A stretch of 64,000 nt of DNA. Origin: Arthrobacter sp. PvP023 (lineage in GTDB: Bacteria > Actinomycetota > Actinomycetes > Actinomycetales > Micrococcaceae). This document shows, piece by piece, positions 8,643 through 17,547 of this stretch. The notes under the pieces are model-generated. The model did no database searches and was not told the origin of the DNA. It saw only the letters and a list, made by a program, of their open reading frames with translations. The DNA lies in assembly GCF_017832975.1 (NCBI RefSeq), contig NZ_JAFIBI010000001.1, forward strand, positions 1,488,001-1,552,000, in the 5' to 3' direction. The position numbers were made by a program, and so were the translations under genes. Position 1 is the first letter of the stretch. The number at the start of each line of letters is the position of its first letter.

Positions 8643-8643
8643 T

Positions 8644-10269
8644 TTAGCCGGTCAGGCCCGCGCCGAACTCCTCGACCTCGATCAGCGGTTTGATGACCGC
8701 TTCCACCTCGCCCTGGACGAAGTTGCGGCGGATCACGTTGTCGCCGAAGACGTTGCCGATCGCGCCGAGGACCATGGCCTGGTCCAGGGAAAGGTAGCGC
8801 CGGGCGATGGTTCCGGACTTGACGGCCACCGCATCGAAGAAGCCGCCGGCGCCGTATGCGCCGAGGTCGCGTTCGATCTTGGCCAGGTTGTCATACGCCT
8901 CGCGGGGCTCGTATTCCATCGCGAGGAACGCGGCGTGCGGAGTCACCACGCCGTCGCCCCAGGCCGGGGTCGGATTGCCGGCCGGGCGGCACCCGTCGAA
9001 GCCGGTGTCCACGCTGGTGCGTTCGACGTCGGACGGGTAGCCGTCGCTGCTCATGCCCAGCGCGTCGACGCCCCACTCGGAGTAGCCGCCGTTCGGGTGG
9101 CTGGCCGGCGAGAAGCCCCAGTACCCGTACTTGGCGTCGTCCAGGCCGAACTCGCGCTGGGCACGGACGGTCAGCGGGTGGTTGATGCCCCAGGCCTTCG
9201 GCGCCCAGCTGGACTCCGGAACGAACAGGTCCGGCATGAGGGACTCGAACATGTCCCCGCCCCAGCTCGGCACGATCCGCATGCCGCGGTACGTGTAGGC
9301 GCCCTCGAAGACGTCGATGCCCTGGTACGTCCGGGTCTGGCCCACCGGCTTCTGCTCCTGCCAGGACCAGTCGCAGGTGTCCGGGAAGACCCGCATGGTG
9401 GCGAAGTAGTGCGCCGGCGGCAGCTGGCCGAGGGCAATGCCGATGTAGGTGGCGATCCGCGGCTCGGAGTTGGTGACGTCGTAGTGGTTCATCGTGTAGT
9501 AGACGTCAGCGCCCTTGCCCAGATAGTTGCCCTGGACCGTTTCCACCGGTGGTTTGACATCGTAGAAGCCGCCGCGCAGCAGCCCCGCCGCCACACCGGG
9601 CCGGGCGTCCTTGTTGTAGAAGATCCCGAAGTCCATCCTGCCCAGGATGGTGTTGGCCAGCCCGGCGACCTTCGGCTCGGCGTTGCGGACCACCATGAGC
9701 GCTGCTGCGAACCAGCCGTTGTCCACGCTGGACATGAACGGCGCCACGGGGTTTCCGTTCTCGGGCCACACGGTGATGACTTCGCCGGTGGCTTCGTCGT
9801 ACCAGTTGTAGAGCATGCCGCTGGGCTCGTGGTGCTTGAGGCCGGCCAGCGTGGTGAGGGTGCGGGTCAGCCGCTCCCGGCACTCGCTGGCGCTGATGAT
9901 GTTCAGCTCCCGGGCCACCACGGTGCTCCACATGTAGCCGCCGATGTTGGTGGGCGAAGTGAATCCGCTGCGCCTAGGCGCGGTGATGGACTCGCCGATG
10001 TAGTCGGCCGGCAGGCCGGTTGTGGAATCGGTCATGGCAACCAGCGATTTCCAGGTGTCCTGGGCCCAGCGCGTGATGACCTTGCGGTCCACCCCGCCAA
10101 GGTTCCGAGCGCGGGAAAAGTACGACGCCGGTTCCGCACCTGCCGCTGCGAAGCCAGGTTTCGCTGTGGCGGCGGCGAATCCGGTGACGGCAAAGGCGGC
10201 CGCGCCGGCGAGGAGCTGGCGGCGGGTGGCGGTGGAGAATCCCGGGGTGGCATCGAAGCGCTGGTTCAT
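8644..10269 (-). CDS. Tat-exported glucoamylase-like (GH144-type) glucanase
   Basis: About 541 residues. The start at 10269 is set by the ATGA overlap with the upstream GH3 gene and by a twin-arginine signal directly after it (TRRQLLAGAAAFAVTGFAAA). The body matches the glucoamylase-like domain (PF10091): DNGWFAAALMVVRN, the YGYWGFSPAS strand, then GGYSEWGVDALGM. Characterised stand-alone members of this fold are endo-beta-1,2-glucanases (GH144). With the GH3 enzyme and sugar importer this suggests extracellular cleavage of beta-1,2-glucan; the linkage specificity is inference. The gene ends 2 nt from array R2. Confidence 0.75.
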   Translation of the reverse strand: MNQRFDATPGFSTATRRQLLAGAAAFAVTGFAAATAKPGFAAAGAEPASYFSRARNLGGVDRKVITRWAQDTWKSLVAMTDSTTGLPADYIGESITAPRRSGFTSPTNIGGYMWSTVVARELNIISASECRERLTRTLTTLAGLKHHEPSGMLYNWYDEATGEVITVWPENGNPVAPFMSSVDNGWFAAALMVVRNAEPKVAGLANTILGRMDFGIFYNKDARPGVAAGLLRGGFYDVKPPVETVQGNYLGKGADVYYTMNHYDVTNSEPRIATYIGIALGQLPPAHYFATMRVFPDTCDWSWQEQKPVGQTRTYQGIDVFEGAYTYRGMRIVPSWGGDMFESLMPDLFVPESSWAPKAWGINHPLTVRAQREFGLDDAKYGYWGFSPASHPNGGYSEWGVDALGMSSDGYPSDVERTSVDTGFDGCRPAGNPTPAWGDGVVTPHAAFLAMEYEPREAYDNLAKIERDLGAYGAGGFFDAVAVKSGTIARRYLSLDQAMVLGAIGNVFGDNVIRRNFVQGEVEAVIKPLIEVEEFGAGLTG

Positions 10270-12182
10270 GAGCTCAGTCCTGACTGGGTAGCGGCGGCGG
10301 TGGCGGCCACGACGTGCGGCAGGCGCAGGCCGTGCCCGAACGGGAAGAGGGGATCGGCGGTGTCTCCGGGGACATCCGAGCGCGAAGCACGCACGGCGTC
10401 CATGGACCGCGGAATATCGAAGGGAAGGCTGCCCTGGGGCTCGATGCGTCCGAACAGGGCGTCGAGGAGTGCCGTGTCCGAGACGCCGAAGGTGCCCACC
10501 AGGGCCGAGGCGAACTCTGCCAGGGGCGTGAGGATGGCAGGCCGGTCCAGCCGCACGTCGATGATCAGCGGAACCTTTGCGGCCAGGGTGCGGAGCCGGG
10601 AGACCAGCCCCGGCGGGAAGTCCAGGCTCCCCGCGTGGAAGTGCTGCTCCAGGAACAGGTCGTCGCGGTGGTCCCATGGGGAGTGCAGCCGGACCACGGC
10701 AACATCCGCCTGGTCCGGGTCCTGCACTACAGTTCCGAAACCGTCGAAACTCAGCGGGTCCATGCCCTGCACGTAGACGGCGGGTGAGCCGGTCAGCGGC
10801 AGTGCGGTCCGGCCGTCGTGCGTTCCGTTGGCCAGCACCGTGACGGACTGTGCCTGGGCGCGGTGGCCTTCACGCCGGAACTCGGCGTTGCCAACAATTT
10901 CGGCCGCGGCGTCCTCGTCCACGAAGGGGTTGTCGAACAGGCCGAGCTGGAACTTGACCAGCAGCAGGCGGCGCGCGGATTCGTCCAGGCGCTCTTCGCT
11001 GACCAGCCCGTCCCGGACCAGGCCGAGGAGCAGTTCGGTGCATTCCTCTCCGCCGAACTGGTCCACGCCTGCGTTCAGGATCTTCAGCATCCGGTCGGGC
11101 GCAGTGAGCTCTTCGACCCCCCAGGCCCGGGCCGGCAGCACCTGGTCTCCGACGATGTTGTCGTTGACCAGCTCCCAGTCGCTGAGCACCACGCCGTCGT
11201 AGCCGAGCTTCTCGCGGAGCAGGCCGGTGATGATCTGTTTGTTGTAGCCGAAGCCGACTTCCTCCACCCGTTCGCCGTCCAGCTCGACACCGACCGGCAT
11301 TCCGTAGTAAGGCATGATGGCGCTGGTCTTCTCGGCGATGGCGGTGCGGAACGGTGCCAGGTGCTCGTCGAAGCGGCCGCCGGGGTAGACCTGTTCGCGG
11401 CCGTAGGGGAAGTGGGCGTCCTCGCCGTCGCGCTGCGGTCCGCCGCCCGGGAAGTGCTTGGTGGTGCAGGCCACGCTGTCCGGTCCCAGCTCGTCGCCCT
11501 GGAAGCCCTGGAGGTATTCGACGACGTACCTCGAGCTGAGCTCCGAGTCCTGCCCGAAGGTTCCCGCCTGCCGGCACCACCGCGGCTCCGTGGCGAGGTC
11601 AACTGTGGGGTGCAGGGCGGCACGGATGCCGACGGCGGTGTACTCCTTGCGGGCGATCTCGGCGAAGCGGCGGATCAGGTCCGCACTGCCGACGGCGGCC
11701 AGTCCGATCGGCTCGGGCCACTGCGAAAAATGGGCCGCCGTGAACGAGACGCCGGAGTTCTCGATGAAGGCGTGCCGGGGGTCGGTGGAGATTGTCACCG
11801 GGATGCCGTGGGGAGTTTGCGCGGCAAGGGTCTGCAGGGCGTTGCTCCAGCGGGCTGCTTCGCGGGCGGTGCCGAGCGCGTGGATGTTGAAGTGGTTCAT
11901 GAACTTGCCCAGGATCACGGTGCTGGTGGGCGACTTGCTGATGTTGCCGGGTGTCTCCAGCAGGGTGCCGTCCGGGCCGGTTTCGATGACCGTGTGGAAC
12001 ATCAGCCCGGCCTTTTCCTCGAGGCTGAGGCGGCCCACGAGGTCGGCGGCGCGTTCGTGCGGGCTGAGGTCCGGGTTTTCGAAGGGATCCATGATCCCGT
12101 TGCCGTTAAGGTCCCGGTAGGGGGTGCCGTCGTCAGCCACGGAGGTGACGAGGCGGGGGCTGGTGTGGGTGTGTGAAGTCAT
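10266..12182 (-). CDS. GH3 beta-glucosidase
   Basis: 638 residues without a signal peptide, so probably cytoplasmic. The GH3 N-terminal barrel is clear: KHFPGGGPQRDGED around the substrate loop, and the nucleophile Asp in VVLSDWELV. The C-terminal alpha/beta sandwich follows. Early DLNGNGIMDPFENPDL looks like a short calcium-type loop, common in a subset of GH3 enzymes. It overlaps the glucanase gene by 4 nt (ATGA), so the two are translationally coupled. It probably releases glucose from imported beta-gluco-oligosaccharides. Confidence 0.9.
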   Translation of the reverse strand: MTSHTHTSPRLVTSVADDGTPYRDLNGNGIMDPFENPDLSPHERAADLVGRLSLEEKAGLMFHTVIETGPDGTLLETPGNISKSPTSTVILGKFMNHFNIHALGTAREAARWSNALQTLAAQTPHGIPVTISTDPRHAFIENSGVSFTAAHFSQWPEPIGLAAVGSADLIRRFAEIARKEYTAVGIRAALHPTVDLATEPRWCRQAGTFGQDSELSSRYVVEYLQGFQGDELGPDSVACTTKHFPGGGPQRDGEDAHFPYGREQVYPGGRFDEHLAPFRTAIAEKTSAIMPYYGMPVGVELDGERVEEVGFGYNKQIITGLLREKLGYDGVVLSDWELVNDNIVGDQVLPARAWGVEELTAPDRMLKILNAGVDQFGGEECTELLLGLVRDGLVSEERLDESARRLLLVKFQLGLFDNPFVDEDAAAEIVGNAEFRREGHRAQAQSVTVLANGTHDGRTALPLTGSPAVYVQGMDPLSFDGFGTVVQDPDQADVAVVRLHSPWDHRDDLFLEQHFHAGSLDFPPGLVSRLRTLAAKVPLIIDVRLDRPAILTPLAEFASALVGTFGVSDTALLDALFGRIEPQGSLPFDIPRSMDAVRASRSDVPGDTADPLFPFGHGLRLPHVVAATAAATQSGLSS

Positions 12183-12233
12183 GGGTGCTCTCTTGCGTCA
12201 GGTGAAGTCTGGAAGGGCAGGGGAGGTGGGGGC

Positions 12234-13211
12234 CTATTTGATGCCGGTGGCTGCGACGCCCTGGATGAAGTAGCGCTGCAGGGAGACGAACAGCAGGATG
12301 ATGGGCGTGATCACCAGGACCGATCCGGCAAGGAGCAGGCCGTAGTCGGTGGCGTTCTGGCCGGTGGAATACAGGGACAGGGCCACCGGCAGGGTGTACA
12401 TGTCCTCGGTCTGCGCCACCACCAGCGGCCACAGGAAGTTGTTCCAGGACCCGAGGAAGGTCAGGATGCCGAGGGTGGCCAGCGGCGGCCCGCACAGGGG
12501 CATAACGATCCTCAGGAACGTGCGGAGTTCGCCGGCGCCGTCGATCCGGGCCGCTTCGATCAAGGAGTCCGGGATGCCCATGATGAACTGGCGCATCAGG
12601 AACACGCCCATCGGGGCGGCCAGGAACGGCAGGATCAGGGCCGGGTAGGTGCTGACCAGGCCCAGCTTGCTCACCATCACGAACAGCGGCACGAACGTGA
12701 CCACGCCCGGGACCATCAGCATGACCATGACCAGCAGGAAGAGGAAGCGCTTGCCCGGGAAGTCCATCTTGGCCAGTGCGTAGCCCACCATGGAGCAGAA
12801 CAGCAGGTTGCCGAGGACCGTGAACGCGGCAACCACCACGCTGTTCAGGAAAAACGTGCCGATGTGCAGCTCGTTGAACCAGACCAGGAAGTTGTCCAGC
12901 GTGGGCTGCTCCGGCCACCAGGTGATGGGCCGGCGGAGGAGCTCGCCCTGGGTCTTGAACGCGCCAAGGAACATCCAGGCGAACGGCAGGAGAGTCGCGG
13001 AAACGGCGACCACCAGGACAGCGTAGGTCAGCGTGCGGCGCGCCGGCGCGCGGCGGCTGGACCGCCGTCGTGCGTTGCGCTGTGGAGGGGAACCACCGGT
13101 GGTTCCGGCCGGGGCCGCTCCGCGTACGACGGCGGCGGGTCCCGTTCCGGTGGACGCTGCGGCGGGTGCTGGGGCCGCGGGAAGCGGCGCTGAAGTTTCG
13201 GGGATCGTCAT
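12234..13211 (-). CDS. sugar ABC transporter permease (MalG type)
   Basis: About 325 residues with a long Pro/Ala- and Arg-rich cytoplasmic N terminus and six membrane segments. The coupling loop EAARIDGAGELRTFLRIVMP is the EAA motif of CUT1 sugar permeases, and the C terminus reads GVAATGIK. It is the second permease of the importer in this operon. Confidence 0.9.
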   Translation of the reverse strand: MTIPETSAPLPAAPAPAAASTGTGPAAVVRGAAPAGTTGGSPPQRNARRRSSRRAPARRTLTYAVLVVAVSATLLPFAWMFLGAFKTQGELLRRPITWWPEQPTLDNFLVWFNELHIGTFFLNSVVVAAFTVLGNLLFCSMVGYALAKMDFPGKRFLFLLVMVMLMVPGVVTFVPLFVMVSKLGLVSTYPALILPFLAAPMGVFLMRQFIMGIPDSLIEAARIDGAGELRTFLRIVMPLCGPPLATLGILTFLGSWNNFLWPLVVAQTEDMYTLPVALSLYSTGQNATDYGLLLAGSVLVITPIILLFVSLQRYFIQGVAATGIK

Positions 13212-13223
13212 GGGGATCGGTCC

Positions 13224-14183
13224 TCAGTCCTTGGATCGCAGGGCTCGGAATTGGAGCAGGCTCAACAGCGCGATGGCCACGAAGAGCACATAGCTGGCCG
13301 CGGAGGCCAGGCCGTATTTGCCGAACCCGAACTGGTTGTACGTGAAGTAGCTGACGGACAGGGTCGAATCCAGCGGGCCGCCCTTCGTCATGACGAACGG
13401 TTCTTCGAAGAACTGCAGGAAGCCGACCGAAAGCAGCACGGTTCCCAGCAGGAGCGTGGGGCGCAGCATGGGCAGGGTGATCCGCATGAACCGCTGCCAG
13501 GCGTTGGCGCCGTCCACTTCGGCGGCCTCGAGGATGTCGCCCGGAACAGCCTGCAGCCCGGCCAGGAAGATGATCATGAGCGTGCCCAGGTTCCGCCAGA
13601 CGGCCAGCAGGATCAGGGCCGGCATGGACCAGGTGGTGCTGTTGAGCCAGTCCGGCCCGGCGATTCCCACCCAGCCGAGGATGACGTTCAGGAGGCCGTC
13701 AGGCTGCAGGATGAACCGCCACACCACGGCCACGGCCACGATGCTGGTGACCACGGGGGTGTAAAAACCCACGCGGAAGGCGGTGCGGAAACGCGTGATG
13801 CCGTTGTTGAGGGCTACCGCAAGCGCGAGGGCAAGGACCGTGGTGAGCGGGATGCCGACCACCACGAAATAGGCGGTGTTCAACACCGAGTGGAGGAACT
13901 GCGGGTTCCGGAAAAGCGCGGCGTACTGGTCAATCCCGACGAATCCGACCGCCAGGGGGTTCTCGATGTCGCGGCTGGTGAAGTCGGTGAATGACATCAG
14001 GAACGACGACACCAGCGGTCCCAGCATGAACACGGAGAAGATGAGGACGAAAGGCAGCGCGAACAGCCACGCCGTCAGCGCGTTCCTGCGCCGCCGCGTC
14101 TGCCCTGCGCGCACCTTGGCACTGGCCGGAGGCCTGCCGGCATTTTTGGTGCCGGCAGGCATCGCGTTTGTGGTGGTGGCCAC
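13224..14183 (-). CDS. sugar ABC transporter permease (MalF type)
   Basis: 319 residues with six membrane segments and an EAA loop (EAAEVDGANAWQRFMRITLP). It starts 2 nt after the binding-protein gene and ends 12 nt before the second permease. No ATPase gene is in the operon; CUT1 importers of this kind commonly share one MsiK-like ATPase encoded elsewhere. Confidence 0.9.
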   Translation of the reverse strand: MATTTNAMPAGTKNAGRPPASAKVRAGQTRRRRNALTAWLFALPFVLIFSVFMLGPLVSSFLMSFTDFTSRDIENPLAVGFVGIDQYAALFRNPQFLHSVLNTAYFVVVGIPLTTVLALALAVALNNGITRFRTAFRVGFYTPVVTSIVAVAVVWRFILQPDGLLNVILGWVGIAGPDWLNSTTWSMPALILLAVWRNLGTLMIIFLAGLQAVPGDILEAAEVDGANAWQRFMRITLPMLRPTLLLGTVLLSVGFLQFFEEPFVMTKGGPLDSTLSVSYFTYNQFGFGKYGLASAASYVLFVAIALLSLLQFRALRSKD

Positions 14184-14185
14184 TG

Positions 14186-15460
14186 TTACTTCCCGGTGCC
14201 GATCGAATCTGCGGCCTGCTGCAGGGACTTCAGCGCCTCCGCGGGGTCCTTGCCGGCCTTGACGATCTGTTCGATTTCGCTGTCAGCGGCCGCGGCGACC
14301 TGGGTCCACGTGGTGACGGCCGGCGGGTTGTTGGTGGTCTTGAGCTGGTCGCCGAAGACGGAGAGCTTGCTGTCTCCCGCCAGGGACTGGTCCTTCCAGG
14401 CACTCTGCTGCGAGGGGAGGTCGCCGGTGGCCTTGTACCACTTGAGCTGGACCTCGGGCTTGGACAGCCACTGCAGGAGCTTCCAGGAAGCGTCGCGGTT
14501 CTGGGACTTCTTGAACACCACCATGTTGGAGCCGCCGACGAAGGACGTGGAGGTCTTCTCCTTGGGCATGGGGGCAACCTTGTACTTGTCCTCAAAGCCT
14601 GCGCCGCCGGCCTTGTTGAGCAGGCCGACGTGCCATGGGCCGCTGATCATCATGGGGGCGGAACCGTCCACGAAGGATGCTTCGGCGGTGGTTCCGGTGG
14701 ACACGGCCTTGGACGCGAGCCCGTCGGCGAAGAAGCTGGAGTAGTACTTCAGCGCCTCTGCCGCTTCCGGGGTGTCGAGGGTCCACTTAGTGCCGTCGTC
14801 GTTCATCAGCTTCGCGCCGTTGGACCACTGGAAGGGGAGGGTGTCCAGGTACGAACCGGCGACGCCGGCGGGCAGCTGGACCCCGTATTTTGCCCCGGCC
14901 TTCTCCTGGAGACCCTTGGCGAGGGCCTTGAAGTCATCCCAGGTTTCTGGCGCCTTGGTGATGCCGGCCTTCTCCGCGAGGTCGCTGCGGTAGTAGACCA
15001 CGCGGGTGTCGACGTACCAGGGGACGCCGTAGGTGGTGCCTTCGACTTCGGTTGACTTCACCGAGCCGGGGAAGAAGTCGCTGGTGCTGATCTCCTGGGG
15101 CGTGGCGTCGAAGGAATTGGCGAAATCGCCCATCCAGGTGGTGCCCATCTGGGCGACGTCCGGGGTGGTGCCGCCGGCGATGGCGGTCTGGTACTTGCTA
15201 AGCGCGGCGTCCCACGGGATGGCCGTGACGTTGACCTTGACGCCGGGGTTTTCGGCTTCGAATTCCTTGAGTAGCGCCGGAAGGGCTTCGCCTTCGCTGC
15301 CCTGGGCCCACAGCGTGATGGTGCCGGATGCCGGGCCCGAGGCAACGGGCTTGGCCGACGACGCGGCGGACGAACCTGCGGAGTCCCGGCCGCAGCCGGT
15401 GAGCAGCAGTGCGGCAGCGAGGCCGACGGCGGCTGCCTTCTTGGCGTTCGGATGGATCAT
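14186..15460 (-). CDS. sugar-binding lipoprotein of ABC importer
   Basis: About 424 residues. A lipoprotein signal peptide ends in LLLTGCGRD, so Cys lipidation anchors it outside the membrane. The fold is that of family 1 extracellular solute-binding proteins (ITLWAQGSEGEALPALLKEFE near the N terminus). Adjacent ATGs at 15463 and 15460 follow AAAGGA; the second has better spacing. It is the first gene of the glucan operon and lies behind two LacI-type operator sites. Confidence 0.9.
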   Translation of the reverse strand: MIHPNAKKAAAVGLAAALLLTGCGRDSAGSSAASSAKPVASGPASGTITLWAQGSEGEALPALLKEFEAENPGVKVNVTAIPWDAALSKYQTAIAGGTTPDVAQMGTTWMGDFANSFDATPQEISTSDFFPGSVKSTEVEGTTYGVPWYVDTRVVYYRSDLAEKAGITKAPETWDDFKALAKGLQEKAGAKYGVQLPAGVAGSYLDTLPFQWSNGAKLMNDDGTKWTLDTPEAAEALKYYSSFFADGLASKAVSTGTTAEASFVDGSAPMMISGPWHVGLLNKAGGAGFEDKYKVAPMPKEKTSTSFVGGSNMVVFKKSQNRDASWKLLQWLSKPEVQLKWYKATGDLPSQQSAWKDQSLAGDSKLSVFGDQLKTTNNPPAVTTWTQVAAAADSEIEQIVKAGKDPAEALKSLQQAADSIGTGK

Positions 15461-15587
15461 CATTGTTCCTTTCATCGGTCCCACAGGCGCGGCCGGCTTC
15501 GGCTTGGCGTTCGGCTCATGCCTTGGCCCGGTGCTTCGGCTGGTGCGTAGCGGGGCGGGGCCGGTGAGGGCACCGTTCTGCGAAGTA

Positions 15588-15632
15588 TCTAAGCGCTTTG
15601 ATTTATCGCTCGAACCAATCTAAGCGCATTGA
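15588..15632. promoter_or_regulatory. two LacI-type operators of the glucan operon
   Basis: TCTAAGCGCTTTGAT at 15588-15602 and TCTAAGCGCATTGA at 15619-15632, centres 31 bp apart and thus on one helix face. A third related site lies just upstream of the lacI gene (17109-17124). They lie about 130 nt before the binding-protein gene. Confidence 0.65.
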
Positions 15633-15963
15633 ATGTGATCTTGGCAACAGGTGCCCCGAAGAAAGTTGTTGTGCGGGGAGTGGGTGCGCGGGCGCGGCGG
15701 GGGTGGTCCGGGGGTGCTTCGGAAGCGCGAGGGAGGCGCGACGGAGGGGTTCCGGAGTGGCTGCCGACAGGGTGCGCGGGGCGCGCGGGCGCCGGGGGTT
15801 TGGGCCCGCGGGCGTGCGCGGGTTCGGGGTGTGTGGGGCCTGGCGCACGGTGCGCGTCGAAGCTCAAGTGGGGGAGAGCGAAGGCGAGGAGCGCCGCGCG
15901 GGCAGTCCCGCCGTCGTCGGGCGCTTCTGTTGTTTGCGGCGGCGTGTTTTGGCGGCGGCGGGC
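15633..15963. other. intergenic, no gene seen
   Basis: About 330 bp of very G-rich top strand between the glucan operon and the end of the lacI gene. Open frames exist on both strands but their translations are low-complexity Arg/Gly/Pro and not protein-like. No repeat or hairpin of note was seen. Confidence 0.6.
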
Positions 15964-17085
15964 TTAGCCCGGGTGGCAGCCGCAGCTTTCACGTAGCACG
16001 ACGCGCACGGGAAGCCGGAGGTTCACGGCAGGTTTGTCGGGATGGTCCAGCCGGTCCAGGAGCAGTTCCACCATGGTGCGTCCCATTTGTTCCATGGGCT
16101 GGCGCACGGTGGTAAGCGACGGCTTGATGACCCGCCCGGCAGCGATGCCGTCGAAACCCGTCACGGCAACGTCCTGGGGAATCCCGACACCGGCGGCGGC
16201 CAGGGCGTCCATCACCACCAGCGCGTCCTGATCGGTGGCGCATACAAAGGCCTCGGGCAATGAGCCCTGCCGAAGGATGTCGGCGACGACTTCCGCCAGG
16301 GATTGTTCGCTGCCGCACGGGTATTTCGGCTCGCGCGATGCCGGCAGTCCCGCATCGTGAAGTGCCGCCCGGAAACCTTCGAGCCGTTGCTCATTGTCCG
16401 AGGACGGCATGCCGCCAAGGAACAGCAGGTCCGAGAGGCCGTGCGCGGAGATGAGGTGTTCGGTGATGGCCCGCACCCCGGGAATGTTGTCCACAGTGAC
16501 GTGGTCCAACGCGCGGTTGTTCACGTTCTCGGACACTTCCACCACGGGGATGCGGCGGGCGATCCGGGCAAGGGCTTCGCTCGGGACGGACCGCGGAAAC
16601 ACGGCCAGCCCGTCGACGCGGCCGGCAATGTCCGACAGCACGGCCTCGTTGTTTTCCGGGTTTCCGCCGCCGACAAGCAGCGCCTGCCCCCGGCGCCAGC
16701 ACTCGAGCTCAACGCCACGCTGGACCTCGTCCACGTACAGCGGGAACAGCCGAAGATCCTCGTTCCTGCGTTCGAGGTCGGCGGCCACGGGGTTTTCGGG
16801 GTTTTCGGGGTTTTCGGGGTTTTTCGGGGCCGGGCCGTCGCCGCGGATGCCGTCGGCCGGGTCCAGCAGGTAGTCGTAGGCAAAAAGCCCCAGGGCGCCC
16901 GTGCGGCCCCTTGCCAGGCCGCGCGCGCTGGCGCTGGGGACGTAACCCAGTTCTTCCGCGGCAGCGAGGACAAGTTCGCGCGTGGACGCCTTCACTTTGT
17001 CGGGCTGCCGGAAGGTGAACGAGACGGTCGCGATGGAGACGCCCGCCCGCTCTGCGACGTGATAAACCGTGGGACCTTTTGCCAT
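15964..17085 (-). CDS. LacI-family regulator of the glucan locus
   Basis: 373 residues: N-terminal helix-turn-helix (TVYHVAERAGVSIATVSFTFR) with the LacI hinge, then a periplasmic-binding-protein-like ligand domain ending RVVLRESCGCHPG. A run of PEN triplets (APKNPENPENPENPV) interrupts the ligand domain at about residues 85-100, encoded by a 9-bp tandem repeat. Operators with the same CTAAGCGC core lie before this gene and before the glucan operon, so it probably represses both and is released by a sugar. Confidence 0.9.
   Translation of the reverse strand: MAKGPTVYHVAERAGVSIATVSFTFRQPDKVKASTRELVLAAAEELGYVPSASARGLARGRTGALGLFAYDYLLDPADGIRGDGPAPKNPENPENPENPVAADLERRNEDLRLFPLYVDEVQRGVELECWRRGQALLVGGGNPENNEAVLSDIAGRVDGLAVFPRSVPSEALARIARRIPVVEVSENVNNRALDHVTVDNIPGVRAITEHLISAHGLSDLLFLGGMPSSDNEQRLEGFRAALHDAGLPASREPKYPCGSEQSLAEVVADILRQGSLPEAFVCATDQDALVVMDALAAAGVGIPQDVAVTGFDGIAAGRVIKPSLTTVRQPMEQMGRTMVELLLDRLDHPDKPAVNLRLPVRVVLRESCGCHPG
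16789..16829. repeat. 9-bp tandem repeat inside lacI gene
   Basis: Top strand GGGGTTTTC three times, then GGGGTTTTTC and GGGG. Each unit encodes Pro-Glu-Asn on the minus strand, so unit gain or loss keeps the frame and only changes the loop length. The fourth unit carries one extra T. Confidence 0.9.
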
Positions 17086-17108
17086 TGTCGGCCTCCTTCT
17101 CCCACGAG

Positions 17109-17124
17109 TCTATGCGCTTAGCAT
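17109..17124. promoter_or_regulatory. operator before the lacI gene
   Basis: TCTATGCGCTTAGCAT. Its complement contains GCTAAGCGCATAGA, a near match to the operator at 15619. It lies 24 nt upstream of the regulator start, consistent with autoregulation. Confidence 0.6.
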
Positions 17125-17150
17125 TCCCCTGTGGAGTGCATGACGGTTCC

Positions 17151-17460
17151 AACGCTCTCTCAGGTCCTGCCTGTTTTTGGGGAACGCTCTCTCCCTTCTT
17201 GCGCGTTTTGGGGAAACGCTCTCTCCCTGTGTCCCCGACGTCGACGCCGCGGCCCGCCAAGGCGTGGAGGAGGTCAGGACGTGCCGGCCGGGGCATTGGG
17301 GTCTTTGGGCGGCAGGAAGTGGGAGGGCGTTTGGGGGAGGGGCGGCGGGATGTGAGAGAGCGTTTGGGGGAGGGGCGGCGGGAGGTGAGAGAGCGTCCGG
17401 GAAAAAGCCGCAGGTAGTGAGAGAGCGTCCGGGAAAAAGCCGCAGGTAGTGAGAGAGCGT
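17151..17460. repeat. R-array 3: three forward and five reverse cores
   Basis: Degenerate forward cores AACGCTCTCTC at 17151, 17183 and 17215 (32 bp apart), then reverse cores at 17319 (degenerate), 17352, 17385, 17417 and 17449 (33, 33, 32, 32 bp). The centre (about 17228-17318) is unique sequence. Filler between reverse cores is itself similar (GCCGCAGGTA, GGGGCGGCGGGA). The array ends 29 nt before the promoter of the fructan operon. Confidence 0.9.
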
Positions 17461-17488
17461 CGCATTACGCACGGCCGTATTGTGACGC

Positions 17489-17535
17489 TTGACACGTGTT
17501 AGGTCGACGATCTACAGTACCTAACACGTGTTAGG
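17489..17535 (+). promoter_or_regulatory. fructan operon promoter with two operators
   Basis: TTGACA at 17489-17494 and TACAGT at 17513-17518 with an 18-bp spacer. Operator one GACACGTGTTAGG (17491-17503) overlaps the -35; operator two CCTAACACGTGTTAGG (17520-17535), a perfect palindrome, overlaps the expected start. Centres are 32 bp apart. A related site CCTAACTCGTGTGAG precedes the LacI-family gene at 22349-23461. Confidence 0.75.
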
Positions 17536-17547
17536 AAGGAAATTGAC

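Noticed and set aside
15598..15996. Small gene in the spacer after the glucan operon
   Set aside because: Overlapping open frames exist in several phases, all translating to Arg/Gly/Pro-rich low-complexity sequence, with no ribosome site or family resemblance.
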